NCBI RefSeq assembly: GCF_005280195.1
Contig: NZ_SZPR01000026.1
Span: 40,518 to 104,517 of the forward strand
From: Streptomyces galbus
Lineage (GTDB): Bacteria > Actinomycetota > Actinomycetes > Streptomycetales > Streptomycetaceae
Direction: 5' to 3'
Length of the DNA stretch: 64,000 nucleotides
A program made the translations under genes and the position numbers. Shown here one piece after another: positions 50,949-59,913 of this stretch (positions are counted from its first letter, which is position 1; each line of letters opens with the position of its first letter). The notes beneath the pieces are model-generated. The model had not been told where the DNA came from, ran no database searches, and worked only from the letters and a program-made list of their open reading frames with translations.

Positions 50949-51995
50949 TCAGCGGCCCTGCAGGGCCTTCACGGTGTCACCGAAGGTCCAGTTCTTCGAG
51001 CCGTCCCAGTTCACGGACCAGGTCATCAGGCCCTTGAGGGCGCCGCCGTAGTGCCTCCACGCCTGGGAGACGAGGGACGGTGCCATGTAGCCGCCGCCCG
51101 CGCCGGGCTGTGCGGGCAGGCCCGGGACCTGCTTGTCGTACGGCACCCGGATCGTCGTGCCCTGGACCACCAGGCCCTTGGCGAGGCAGTCGGTCTGGGC
51201 GGTGAAGCCCTCCACGGTGCCTGCCTGGTAGGAGTCACCCGCGCAGCCGTACATGCTGCCGTTGTAGTACTGCATGTTCAGCCACCACAGCCGGCCGTTG
51301 TCGGCGTACTTCTTGATGATCGGCAGGTAGGCGCCCCAGATCGACCCGTAGGTGATGCTGCCGCCCGTGACGTACGCGGTCTCGGGGGCCATCGTCAGGC
51401 CGAAGCCGGCCGGCATCCGTGCCAGCACCCCGTCGATGATTCGGATCAGGTTGGCCTGGGACGTGGACAGTTGGTTGATGTTCCCGCTGTTGGTCAGGCC
51501 GGTCTCGATGTCGATGTCGATGCCGTCGAAGTTGTACTTCTGCAGGATCGGCACGATCGTCGCGACGAAACGGTCCGCCACCGCGGTCGAGTTGAGGTCG
51601 ATGCCGGCCGCGGCGCCGCCGATGGACAGCAGGATCGTCTGACCCGACGCCTTGGCCGCGCACATCTCCTGCGGCGTCGCCACCTTCACGCCCGCGTCCA
51701 TGCCGTCCTCCCACAGCGCGGTGCCGTCGGAACGGATCACCGGGAAGGCCGCGTTGATCACGTTGTAGCCGTGCGCGGCGATACGGGAGTCGGTGATCGG
51801 GGTCCAACCGAAGGGCGGGTGCACCCCGTTGGCCGCGCCGTCCCAGTTCTCCCAGTAGCCCTGGAGGACCTTGCCGGTCGGCTTGGGCCGCGCCGCGCAG
51901 GTGTCGGCGGCGGAGGCGGCGGGGGCTTGCGCGAACTGCGTGAGCGCCGCGGTCGCCAGCGCGGCCGCGAGCAGGGACAGGGCACGGCGGAGCAT
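50949..51995 (-). CDS. Secreted GH18 chitinase
   Basis: 348 residues: signal peptide (1-30, ASA|ADT), then a single GH18 barrel without a chitin-binding domain. The catalytic motif DGIDIDIE ends in Glu164, the proton donor; ILLSIGGAAAG (121-131) is the other family signature, and MQYYNGSMYG and GLMTWSVNWD close the barrel. It cuts chitin outside the cell. ATG 51995 follows GGGAGG. Two inverted TGGTCCAGACCT boxes lie 53-85 bp upstream, as in DasR-regulated Streptomyces chitinase promoters. Confidence 0.95.
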   Translation of the reverse strand: MLRRALSLLAAALATAALTQFAQAPAASAADTCAARPKPTGKVLQGYWENWDGAANGVHPPFGWTPITDSRIAAHGYNVINAAFPVIRSDGTALWEDGMDAGVKVATPQEMCAAKASGQTILLSIGGAAAGIDLNSTAVADRFVATIVPILQKYNFDGIDIDIETGLTNSGNINQLSTSQANLIRIIDGVLARMPAGFGLTMAPETAYVTGGSITYGSIWGAYLPIIKKYADNGRLWWLNMQYYNGSMYGCAGDSYQAGTVEGFTAQTDCLAKGLVVQGTTIRVPYDKQVPGLPAQPGAGGGYMAPSLVSQAWRHYGGALKGLMTWSVNWDGSKNWTFGDTVKALQGR

Positions 51996-52047
51996 ACGGG
52001 CCTCCCGGTGGGGGGTTCGGTGAGGTGTCGTAGGCATGACACTGCTC

Positions 52048-52080
52048 TGGTCCAGACCTTTCGTCAAGAGGTCTGGACCA
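52048..52080 (-). promoter_or_regulatory. DasR-type (dre) boxes of the chitinase promoter
   Basis: TGGTCCAGACCT (52048-52059) and its exact reverse complement (52069-52080), 9 bp apart. The sequence matches the 12-bp repeat of Streptomyces chitinase promoters and the DasR consensus (TGGTCTAGACCA), so N-acetylglucosamine control is predicted. Confidence 0.8.
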
Positions 52081-52128
52081 GGTGCACCAGCGGCCGACCG
52101 GGCGGCACAGCGTCGCAGGGTGTGTACG

Positions 52129-53217
52129 TCACAGATAGTGGCGGGCGAAGACACCCGCCACCAGCTCGCGCCGGCTGTGCAGTCCGGTCTTGTCGAACAC
52201 CGACTTGAGGTGGTCCTGGACGGTGTGCGGGGACAGCCCGGCGCGGCGCGCGATGTCCGCGGTGGAGTGCCCGCGCAGGACCAGACCGGTAACGTCCCTC
52301 TCGCGTGGGGTCAGCCCGTAGGCCGCGGCGATCAGCCCGAAGTGCTCACCGGAGCCCGCCTGTTCCACGACGACGGCGGTGCGGGCCCCCGTCGTGTCGG
52401 AGCGGCCGAGGCACCAGGCGTTCAACCGCACGCGGCCGTGTGTCCGGCTGTGCATCCAGGAGGTGTGGGTCCCCGGCGCGTCCGACGCCTGGACCGCTGC
52501 CGCCACGGCGTAGACGGCCGGAGGCAGCCGCTCGTCCGCGAACGGGGCTGCGGCGTCGGCCGGTCGGCCCAGGTCGTCGAACCACATGTCCACGGTGGGG
52601 GTGCGGTGCACCACCCGGTACTCCTCGTCCAGCAGCACCAGACCCGGTGCCGCCGCCGACGCGCCGGCCTCGGCGAGCCGGGTCAGGTGCAGCCGGCGCA
52701 GGACGGAGCCGAGCGGCTGAGCGAGCGAGGCCGCCACGGCCAGGTCCGACGGAGCGAAGGGGGGTGCGTCCTGCGCGCGCCCCATGATCAGCGCACCCCA
52801 CGCTCCGTGCCGGTCACGCAGCAGCACCCGCAGTTCGTCCCGGAACCCCAGTGGACGCATGATGTCCCGGTAGCGCGGGCTGCGTTCGAGGCAGCCGCCC
52901 GTCTCGCGGCTCAGCAGGCCCACGGGCGTCGTCCTGGTCGCCAGGTCGGACAGGTCGTTGGCGTCGCCCTCCCGGTACTCGATGTCGAGCATGCGCGGCA
53001 TCATGCTCGGCGGCAGTGCGTCGCGGTAGTCGCCGCCGGTGTTCATCAGGGTCTGCGGGTCCACGGTCACACCGGCGCAGATGTCGAACCGCAGCGCCGG
53101 ACGCGTGACCCGTTTGACCTTCTCGAAGAACTCCTCCACGGTGCGCGCGGACCGCGCCGCCCGTAACGCCGCGTCGGTGACACGATCCGCGCGTACGTCT
53201 CCCCCGTTGCGCTTCAT
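52129..53217 (-). CDS. LuxR-family transcriptional regulator
   Basis: 362 residues. The C-terminal HTH is a clear LuxR/NarL type: YGLTPRERDVTGLVLRGHST (about 298-317), ADIARRAGLSPHTVQDHLKS. The N-terminal 290 residues look like a GAF-type sensor (FDICAGVTVDPQTLMNTGGD; RDELRVLLRDRHGAWGALIM) and a small insertion with DEEYRVVHRTPTVDMWFDD, PAS-like. No receiver domain is present, so it is not part of a normal two-component system. It is on the same strand as the chitinase gene but separated by 133 bp that hold the DasR boxes. Target unknown. Confidence 0.9.
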   Translation of the reverse strand: MKRNGGDVRADRVTDAALRAARSARTVEEFFEKVKRVTRPALRFDICAGVTVDPQTLMNTGGDYRDALPPSMMPRMLDIEYREGDANDLSDLATRTTPVGLLSRETGGCLERSPRYRDIMRPLGFRDELRVLLRDRHGAWGALIMGRAQDAPPFAPSDLAVAASLAQPLGSVLRRLHLTRLAEAGASAAAPGLVLLDEEYRVVHRTPTVDMWFDDLGRPADAAAPFADERLPPAVYAVAAAVQASDAPGTHTSWMHSRTHGRVRLNAWCLGRSDTTGARTAVVVEQAGSGEHFGLIAAAYGLTPRERDVTGLVLRGHSTADIARRAGLSPHTVQDHLKSVFDKTGLHSRRELVAGVFARHYL

Positions 53218-53310
53218 GTCCCCAGGCTAGCGCCGGGTGTCGTCACCGGGCGCTGTTCCAGCAGGTGGGAGTCATGGCTCCGGTTGCCGCGACCTCGGGG
53301 GATCGGCTCG

Positions 53311-53823
53311 TCAGACCAGCTTGCAGTGGCTGCCGCGCTGCCACGGTGCCTTGGTCCCGGCACAGACGGCCACCGCCACGCCCTGTACCGAGGAGTTTCC
53401 CCACTGGAACTTCTTCTTGCTGCCGTTGCGCGGTCCGGCCCCGGCCAGCGGGCCCGTCCACTCCCGCTTCCAGCGGCCGTCGATGAGTTTCTGGTACCGC
53501 ACGTACACGTACGCCTTGTGGCGGTCCGTCCGCGTGTCCTTGACGTAGGACGAGGAATAGTCGATCCGCGCGTTGCGCCGGTTGTCCCAGCACAGGTGGA
53601 AGCCCGTGTAGGCCCCGGACACACCGCCCTTGCGGTACTGGTGGTGCGGCCAGTTCCGGCCGCACTCCAAGCCGGCGGCGGGCCGGAGGTGCTGACCGGC
53701 CGCGGACTGCGCGGAGGTGTTCTGCGGCGTGGCCGACGCGCCGCCCGCCGGTGCGAGCAGGGACAGGCCGCCGCCCAGCACCACCGGGACCGACACGAGG
53801 GCGAGAGTCTTCCGGATGGACAT
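53311..53823 (-). CDS. Secreted protein, unknown function
   Basis: 170 residues with a Sec signal (1-31, ending GASA). The mature protein is basic and aromatic with four Cys (ECGRNWPHHQYRKGGVSGAY, FHLCWDN, VAVCAGTK, SHCKLV) and beta-rich. No known domain is recognised; the HHQYRKGG/WDN pattern could bind carbohydrate or nucleic acid. ATG 53823 was chosen because GGGGGGA lies about 6 nt upstream, although ATG 53838 is possible. It is 93 bp upstream of the LuxR gene on the same strand. Confidence 0.7.
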   Translation of the reverse strand: MSIRKTLALVSVPVVLGGGLSLLAPAGGASATPQNTSAQSAAGQHLRPAAGLECGRNWPHHQYRKGGVSGAYTGFHLCWDNRRNARIDYSSSYVKDTRTDRHKAYVYVRYQKLIDGRWKREWTGPLAGAGPRNGSKKKFQWGNSSVQGVAVAVCAGTKAPWQRGSHCKLV

Positions 53824-54237
53824 GAGGAGTCCCCCCATCTTTGCTGACAGTTCTGCGCGCCACGCGAGCGACGGGACGCGCCGGCCGCGCGCCCGTCGGG
53901 CGACGGCGTGTCTCAGCAAACCTCGGCACGGTGGCGGTGAACAGCGACCGCCTCCGGAGGTCGGTCAACGTGCTTCGACCCGGTTTCATCGCCGGACGCG
54001 GAGGGAATGACACGGCGCCGCCGATGAGGCGGGTTCGATGCGAGAGGCCCTTGCGTCAGGGGAGACAGCAGGGGACCCGGGCCACCGGCCACGACAATGA
54101 CCGGAAGTCCCGGCAGACGCCCGCGACAGCCTCACCCTGGCGGGCGAATCGGACGGTCGGCGCATTGACGTGGCAGCGAGGGAACGCGCCCGGCTGACCC
54201 GTGTCCGAGACGGGGTCGGTGGTGGCCGGCGCTGGCG
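53824..54237. other. 414-bp gene-free stretch
   Basis: No supported gene. Near 53868-53895 GACGGG and CCCGTC bracket a GCGC-rich core and could form a hairpin. The rest holds the promoter of the secreted-protein gene and the downstream part of the convergent-free side of the cyclodeaminase gene; nothing else was recognised. Confidence 0.5.
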
Positions 54238-55227
54238 TCACTCCAGCGTGATCTCCGCACCGATCGACTGCTCGCGGGCACGGGCGACGACCAAGGCCGT
54301 GGCCGCGGCGTCCTGCGCTGCCACGCCGACCGACTTGTAGAGGGTGATCTGGTCCGGTGAGGTGCGTCCCGGTCTGCTGCCCGCGATCAGTTCGCCCAGC
54401 TCGGCGTGCACGTGATCGGCTGTGATGAGACCCTCGCGGATCGGCACGAGGAGGTCGTTGCTGCCCGCGGGGAACGGGGCGAGCACGGCCTGACGCGATT
54501 CGACGCAGACCAGTGCCTCGGTGACCGTGGCGTCGTCGATCTCGCGGCCGGCCGGGTTGAACCCGACGGAGGTGATGTGCACACCGGGGGTCAGCCAGGA
54601 ACGGCGGATCACGGGCTCGACGGCGTGCGTCGTCGCGGCGGCGATGTCCGCGCCGTCGAGTGCCTCGGCGTAGCCCGACACGGCGCGGACTTCACCGTCG
54701 AAGCCGGCCGAGAGCTCTTCGGCCAGGACCACGGCCTTCGCCGCGTCGCGGCCGGCGACGCGGATCTGCCGGATCGGACGGACCCGGCAGATCGCGCGGG
54801 CGTGGGACCGCGCCTGCACGCCGGTGCCCAGCACCGCCAGCACCGTCGCGTCCTCGCGGGCCAGCAGTCGGGCCGACAGCGCGGAGCAGGCGCCGGTCCG
54901 CGCCGCGGTGACGGCCGTACCGTCCAGCAGTGCGGCGGGCGTTCCGGTGTCCGGGTCGAAGGCCACGATCAGCGCCTGGTGCGTGGGCAGTCGTGCCCCG
55001 TCGTTGTGCGGGAAGAGTGACACCAGCTTGGTCATGAGCGCCCCGGACGACGGCAGGAAACCCGGCATGGCCGCCAGGAACCCGTCGCGTTCGGGCACCA
55101 GGGCGGCGACGCGGTCCGGCACGGAGGCGCGCCCCGCGCTGAGGTCCGCCATCGCCGGGGCGAGGGCGTCGATCAGCGAGTCCCAGTCGAGCAGGGCCTC
55201 GACCTGCGGGCGATCCAGAACGAGCAC
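54238..55227 (-). CDS. Ornithine cyclodeaminase/mu-crystallin-family protein
   Basis: 329 residues. The Rossmann half shows VLAVLGTGVQARSHARAICR (about 127-146) for NAD(P), and the dimer half LPTHQALIVAFDPDTGTPAA with LDGTAVTAARTGACSALSAR (about 100-120), the family signature. Members deaminate ornithine to proline or reduce cyclic imines; which one applies is unclear. GTG 55227 was chosen because AGGAGG is 9 nt upstream; an upstream GTG would overlap that site. No amino-acid gene is adjacent. Confidence 0.88.
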   Translation of the reverse strand: MLVLDRPQVEALLDWDSLIDALAPAMADLSAGRASVPDRVAALVPERDGFLAAMPGFLPSSGALMTKLVSLFPHNDGARLPTHQALIVAFDPDTGTPAALLDGTAVTAARTGACSALSARLLAREDATVLAVLGTGVQARSHARAICRVRPIRQIRVAGRDAAKAVVLAEELSAGFDGEVRAVSGYAEALDGADIAAATTHAVEPVIRRSWLTPGVHITSVGFNPAGREIDDATVTEALVCVESRQAVLAPFPAGSNDLLVPIREGLITADHVHAELGELIAGSRPGRTSPDQITLYKSVGVAAQDAAATALVVARAREQSIGAEITLE

Positions 55228-55475
55228 GCGCCTCACCCTCCTGTTGCCGGTCGTCCGCCGAGTCATCGCACGGCCACAGCCTCGACCGGCGCCCCTGTCG
55301 ACCCGGCCACGACACGCCGCCCTGCCCCAGCGCGTTCATCCGTACGTGCCTGCGTCCATCAGCGAACCGGGCCGGAGTCCGGGCGGGCCTGGAACCAGGT
55401 CCGGGAGCGGAGGCAGGGCCCGGGAGCGGTCGGTGGGTGGCCGCCACCGGGCCGGTGTGGCCGTCGCGTGCCGCG

Positions 55476-56396
55476 TCAGCCGCGCGGCGGGACGGCGACG
55501 AACGCCTCGCGCGGGGAGCCGGTCGGCGTGTAGCGGGTGACGCCCGGCGTGGTCGGCACCAGGGCCTTGTGGACCGCCTTGGCCACGTTCTGGATCGTGG
55601 CGACCCCGTAGTCCATGGTGCTGTTGTCCTGCGTCAGCACGCTGATCACGTAGTCGTGGCCGGCACCGTCGAAGGTGCCCAGGCTGTGCACCCGCCAGCC
55701 GTGCGTGGAGCGCTGCAGCCAGCCGTTCTTCACGTGCACGGCGACGGACGACGGCGCCCCCGCCGGAGTGCCCCAGCGCTGGTCGGCGATGACCTGGCCC
55801 ATCAACTTCAGGATGTAGGCACGGGAGTTGTCGCTCAGCACGGTGTTCTTCGCGGTGATCAGCTTGAGCAGCTTCTGCTCGTCCTCGACGTTCTCCTGGG
55901 TCAGACCCCAGTAACCGTCCGCGCCCGGCACGGTCTTCGTCATGCCGGCCGCCGTCAGGAAGCCCTGGATCTTCGCCACGCCCAACTGCTTCCACAGCGT
56001 GCTGGTCGCGTCGTTGTCCGACTCGGTGATCATCGCCTTGGCGAGGTCGGCCTCGGTGTCGGTCAGGTACCGGTTGGTCTTCTTCGCGTCCCACAGCAGC
56101 GTGGCGAGCACCGTGACCTTCACGGTGCTCGCCGAGTCGAAGGCGGTGGTGCCGTTCAGGGTGCAGGTGGTGCCGGTGGAGCGGTCGTACACGCCGAGGG
56201 CGACGGTGCCTTCGCGGTTCGCGAGGGCCGCGGTGATGTCCTTCGTCAGCTTCTCGGCGAGGCCGGCTGTGGCGGATGTGCACACGACGGCGGTCGTCGG
56301 TGCCGCCGCGGCCGGGAGGGCGGTGGCGCCGACGAGCAGCGCCGCACCCAGGGTGGTCGTGATGGCCGCGCTTCCGCGGGATATCCGGTCGGTCAT
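55476..56396 (-). CDS. Secreted class A beta-lactamase-like serine hydrolase
   Basis: 306 residues: signal peptide (1-32), then a penicillin-binding fold. SxxK is Ser90-Thr-Val-Lys93 in DSASTVKVTVL, SDN is 127-129 in ITESDNDAT, and the KTG box is Lys224-Asn-Gly226. No clear ExxLN omega-loop (the Glu166 of true class A enzymes) is visible near GADGYWGLTQEN, so it may be a related serine hydrolase rather than an antibiotic-degrading enzyme. The region after the KTG box, GWRVHSLGTFDGAGHDYVIS, is normal for the fold. ATG 56396 follows GGGGGAG. Confidence 0.85.
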   Translation of the reverse strand: MTDRISRGSAAITTTLGAALLVGATALPAAAAPTTAVVCTSATAGLAEKLTKDITAALANREGTVALGVYDRSTGTTCTLNGTTAFDSASTVKVTVLATLLWDAKKTNRYLTDTEADLAKAMITESDNDATSTLWKQLGVAKIQGFLTAAGMTKTVPGADGYWGLTQENVEDEQKLLKLITAKNTVLSDNSRAYILKLMGQVIADQRWGTPAGAPSSVAVHVKNGWLQRSTHGWRVHSLGTFDGAGHDYVISVLTQDNSTMDYGVATIQNVAKAVHKALVPTTPGVTRYTPTGSPREAFVAVPPRG

Positions 56397-56648
56397 GAAA
56401 GAGCTCCCCCTGTGACGTCGGACGGGCGTCCTGTGGGTACGCATGTTCGCAGAACGGCAGTCCAGCCGATCGGCCGGGGTCGTCCGGCGCCCCCTTCTGA
56501 CGCGGCGTCTACGCGCGTCGCGCAAAGGCACGTTAAAGACTCTCCCCGCAAAGGAAGAGAAACGTTCGAGAAACAGCGCGGCGTGACTCTTCCGTGCAAT
56601 CACCCGGGGTCGCCGGGGCCATCCCCAGTGCTGGGAAGAGGGACTGCC

Positions 56649-58346
56649 GTGACGGAGATCGTCGAGAAGGAAGCACCGCCGGCGAGTACGGGCGGACGGA
56701 CGTACAACCACTGGGCGCAGAACGACACGTTGGAGGACTACTCGCTGCGCTACGCGCCGAAGTCCTTCCGCCGCTGGACCCCCTACGTGGTGGCCACCAC
56801 GGCACTGGGTGGCATCGCCTACCTCGCGGACTTCGCCATCGGCGGCTCGATCGCCATCTCCCACGGCTTCTCCAGCGCCATGGTCGCGATCCTCGCCGCG
56901 GCGGTGGTCATCTTCCTGACCGGCATCCCGATCTCGTACTACTCGGCGAAGTACTCCATCGACATGGATCTGTTGACGCGGGGTGCGGGCTTCGGCTACC
57001 TGGGGTCCACCCTCACCTCGGTCATCTACGCCAGCTTCACCTTCATCTTCTTCGCCCTCGAGGGCTCGATCATGGCGCAGGCCCTGGAGCTGGGGCTGCA
57101 CATCCCGCTGGCCGTCGGCTACCTGATCTGTTCGCTGATCATCCTGCCGCTGGTGATCTACGGCATGACGGCGCTGTCGAAGATGCAGGTGTGGACGCAG
57201 CCGGTGTGGCTGGTGCTGATGGTCGCGCCGTTCGTGTCCATCGCCGTCCAGGAGCCGGGGAAGTTCTCGCAGTTCACCCACTTCGCCGGCAACTCCCCCA
57301 CCGGCTCGGGCATCAGCATGCTGGGCATCGGCGCGGGCGCCGGCGTGGCCCTGTCGCTCATCGCCCAGATCGGCGAGCAGGTCGACTACCTGCGCTTCAT
57401 GCCCGACAAGACGCCGCAGAACAGCAGGAAGTGGTGGGGCGCCGTGCTCTCCGCCGGCCCGGGCTGGGTGGTGCTCGGCGCGGCCAAGCAGATCGGCGGG
57501 GCCTTCCTCGCCTTCTACATCGCCGGCAGCGTGGGGCTGTCCAAGGCCAACGAGCCCATTCAGCAGTACGTCCACGGGTTCAGGACCTTCGCCGCGCCCG
57601 TCGCGCTGGGCCTGGCCACGTTCTTCGTGATCCTCTCCCAGATAAAGATCAACTCGACGAACGCGTACTCCGGTTCGCTGTCCTGGTCGAACTTCTTCTC
57701 CCGGCTCACCCACCGCCACCCCGGCCGGGTCGTCTACATCTTCCTCAACGTGGGCATCGCGCTGGCTCTGATGGAGGGCGGCGTCTTCGGCTTCCTCAAC
57801 ACCGTGCTCGGCTTCTACTCCAACGTGGCCATCGCCTGGATCGGCGCGGTCGTCGCCGACCTCGTCGTCAACAAGCCGCTGAAGCTCAGCCCCTCGTACA
57901 TCGAGTTCAAGCGCGCCCACCTGTACCACTTCAACCCGGTCGGCTTCGGCTCGATGCTCATCGCCTCGGCCGTCTCGATCGCGGCGTACTTCGAGGCGTT
58001 CGGCGAGTACGGCAAGGCGTACTCCCCCTTCATCGCCCTGTTCCTCGCGATGGTCCTCTCACCGCTGTTCGCGGTGCTCACCAAGGGCCGGTACTACATC
58101 GCCCGGGTCGACGACCTGGAGGAGCCGCTGTTGGCCGCGGACGGCCTGCCCTCCGCGGCCTTGCTGACCTGCACCGTGTGCACGACCGACTTCGAGCGGC
58201 CGGACGTGGCGAACTGCCACTTCCACGCCGCGGCGATCTGCTCACTGTGCTGCAGCCTGGAGAAGGACTGCCACGACGCCTGCAAGAGCGGATCCGGCAC
58301 GGGCCCGGTCACCCTCACCATGCCCACCGTGCGCTCCGTGGACTGA
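56649..58346 (+). CDS. NCS1-family purine/cytosine-permease-like transporter with Cys-rich tail
   Basis: 565 residues with about 12 membrane spans (from about residue 45 to 500). The N-terminal box TYNHWAQNDTLEDYSLRYAP is the cytoplasmic lead-in of this family, and AKYSIDMDLLTRGAGFGYLG the substrate region. After the last span a 65-residue tail carries eight Cys and three His between residues 508 and 545 (CTVC, ANCHFH, CSLCC, CHDAC), a pattern that suggests bound metal. Most nucleobase permeases lack such a tail, so a metal- or redox-regulated transport is possible. GTG 56649 follows GAGGGA. A strong terminator follows at 58373. Confidence 0.85.
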   Translation: MTEIVEKEAPPASTGGRTYNHWAQNDTLEDYSLRYAPKSFRRWTPYVVATTALGGIAYLADFAIGGSIAISHGFSSAMVAILAAAVVIFLTGIPISYYSAKYSIDMDLLTRGAGFGYLGSTLTSVIYASFTFIFFALEGSIMAQALELGLHIPLAVGYLICSLIILPLVIYGMTALSKMQVWTQPVWLVLMVAPFVSIAVQEPGKFSQFTHFAGNSPTGSGISMLGIGAGAGVALSLIAQIGEQVDYLRFMPDKTPQNSRKWWGAVLSAGPGWVVLGAAKQIGGAFLAFYIAGSVGLSKANEPIQQYVHGFRTFAAPVALGLATFFVILSQIKINSTNAYSGSLSWSNFFSRLTHRHPGRVVYIFLNVGIALALMEGGVFGFLNTVLGFYSNVAIAWIGAVVADLVVNKPLKLSPSYIEFKRAHLYHFNPVGFGSMLIASAVSIAAYFEAFGEYGKAYSPFIALFLAMVLSPLFAVLTKGRYYIARVDDLEEPLLAADGLPSAALLTCTVCTTDFERPDVANCHFHAAAICSLCCSLEKDCHDACKSGSGTGPVTLTMPTVRSVD

Positions 58347-58372
58347 CCACCATCGCCTTCTCCGCGCCTCCC

Positions 58373-58412
58373 TCGGCTCCGGCCCGCGTCCTTCGACGTG
58401 GGCCGGAGCCGA
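58373..58412 (+). terminator. Strong hairpin terminator with CTTCG loop
   Basis: 13-bp arms 58373-58385 and 58400-58412, continued by CGTC/GACG closing a CTTC loop; starts 27 bp after the permease stop. Confidence 0.85.
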
Positions 58413-58722
58413 CGCCGTCGGTCGGTCGACCGGCTGTCGGCGTCACGGGCTACGGCGCCGCACGGGAGGCGCTCAGCCCGCCGGAGTCGTGACCGCGCCT
58501 CGGGGCGGGGGTCACTGTGCTCATCTGCCCCTTGCCTGCGCAGACATCGGACGATCACACTGCACGGATGCAGAGGGCGATCCGAAGGCCGGACACGCCG
58601 TGGCGGACTTCCCCTACCTCCTCAGCGGCGGATGCGGCCACCCGGGCGCAACCCGCGCGGCGAACGCCCGCGCGAGGGCGGACAGTCGGCCCCACGTGCT
58701 CGAACTCCTCGGACGGTGAGCC
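58413..58722. other. Stretch without a supported gene
   Basis: An open frame of 76 codons (58489-58719, +) ends next to the following start but has no recognisable features or ribosome site. Otherwise nothing is seen; it probably holds the promoter of the 58723 gene. Confidence 0.4.
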
Positions 58723-59346
58723 ATGGACGCAGGACTTGCAGGTCTCCTCGGTGGTGTCATCGGCGCAGCCGTCGGCGCGGTCGGCGCCACGGCATCCGCG
58801 TGGATCACCGGAAGGAAGGCGGAGCAACAGGCCAGGATCCAGTCCGAGACGCAGCTGGGACAGGCACGTCTCCAGATAGAGGCTGAACGGACCCTCGCTC
58901 TGCGCGCATCGCGCAAGAGCGCCTACCTGGCCTTCGCCGAAGGCTGGAGCCAGGTCCACGGGATGTTGGGTGAAGCAGCCCTCAAGCTGGGAGGCATCGC
59001 GCGAGGTGACCCTCCTGACGAACGCGAAGAGCGGCGCCGGACCGCCCGCCGCCTCTGGAACGAGGCGACTGCCCTGCACCACCGGCTCGACCGCCTCATG
59101 CACGTCGTCCACGTGGAAGGTCCCGGCCGGATGGCCGATGCGGCGCAAGCGGCAAGTGGCGCCCTGGTGCCGGTCTTCGGCGCGGTCGTCGAGTGGCTGC
59201 ACGCGGTCGACGACGGGACAGAGACGTCGCACCACGCGACGGAACAGGCGAGACGGCACAGCGAGGCATACGGCAAGCTCCTGCAGTTCCTCTACTCCGC
59301 CTCGGATGCCACCCTGCCGGACGGACCCGACGTCCGGGACCCGTGA
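58723..59346 (+). CDS. Single-span membrane protein, unknown function
   Basis: 207 residues. One N-terminal membrane span rich in Gly/Ala (AGLLGGVIGAAVGAVGATASAW, about 6-27) is followed by a long charged helical part (about 30-70, coiled-coil-like QSETQLGQARLQIEAERTLA) and a helical C-terminus. Such proteins are common in actinobacteria and their role is unknown. GGACGGTGAG precedes ATG 58723. The VOC gene 66 bp downstream on the same strand may be in the same unit. Confidence 0.7.
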   Translation: MDAGLAGLLGGVIGAAVGAVGATASAWITGRKAEQQARIQSETQLGQARLQIEAERTLALRASRKSAYLAFAEGWSQVHGMLGEAALKLGGIARGDPPDEREERRRTARRLWNEATALHHRLDRLMHVVHVEGPGRMADAAQAASGALVPVFGAVVEWLHAVDDGTETSHHATEQARRHSEAYGKLLQFLYSASDATLPDGPDVRDP

Positions 59347-59411
59347 GCCCGGGGCGGGACGGTCCGGGAATTGAGCGGCGGGGTCGGCCCGGTACGCGGT
59401 ACGGTGCGCCG

Positions 59412-59840
59412 ATGTCAGAGATCAGGACCTTCCAGGTCACCTTCGACTGTGCGGAACCCGAGCGTCTCGCCCGTTTCTGGTGCGAGGTGCTGGGCTACGT
59501 CGTACCGCCGCCGCCCGCGGGGTTCGCCACCTGGGACGATTTCAAGCGGTCGCAGTCGCCCGAGGAGCGGGACGCGTGGTTCGCCTGCGTCGACCCCTCG
59601 GGCGTCGGCCCGCGCCTGTACTTCCAGCGCGTCCCCGAGGGCAAGGCCGTCAAGAACCGGGTGCACCTCGATGTGCGGGTCGGCACGGGACTCGTGGGTG
59701 AGGAACGCCTCGCCGCGCTCGAGGCCGAATGCGAACGGCTGGTCCCGCTCGGCGCGGTCCACGTGCAGACCCTGTACGACGGCAATGACGCGTGCATCCC
59801 GATGCTGGACATCGAGGGCAACGAGTTCTGCATCGACTGA
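59412..59840 (+). CDS. VOC-family (glyoxalase/bleomycin-resistance fold) protein
   Basis: 142 residues forming two beta-alpha-beta-beta-beta units. FQVTFDCAEPERLARFWCEV (about 7-26) is the first, VHLDVRVG the start of the second and DIEGNEFCID the C-terminus. It matches the actinobacterial glyoxalase-like group (PF18029). Metal ligands are not the full glyoxalase set, so the reaction is unknown. ATG 59412 is the best start. Confidence 0.85.
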   Translation: MSEIRTFQVTFDCAEPERLARFWCEVLGYVVPPPPAGFATWDDFKRSQSPEERDAWFACVDPSGVGPRLYFQRVPEGKAVKNRVHLDVRVGTGLVGEERLAALEAECERLVPLGAVHVQTLYDGNDACIPMLDIEGNEFCID

Positions 59841-59913
59841 ACTCGGCACGCACGGCACGGGGTGTGAGTCACCGGCCCACAGCCGTCGGCCCACACCCCG
59901 CAGCCCGAAGGCG

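Noticed and set aside
58489..58719. 76-codon plus-strand frame before the 58723 gene
   Set aside because: No ribosome site, no recognisable motif, and composition does not differ from noncoding frames.
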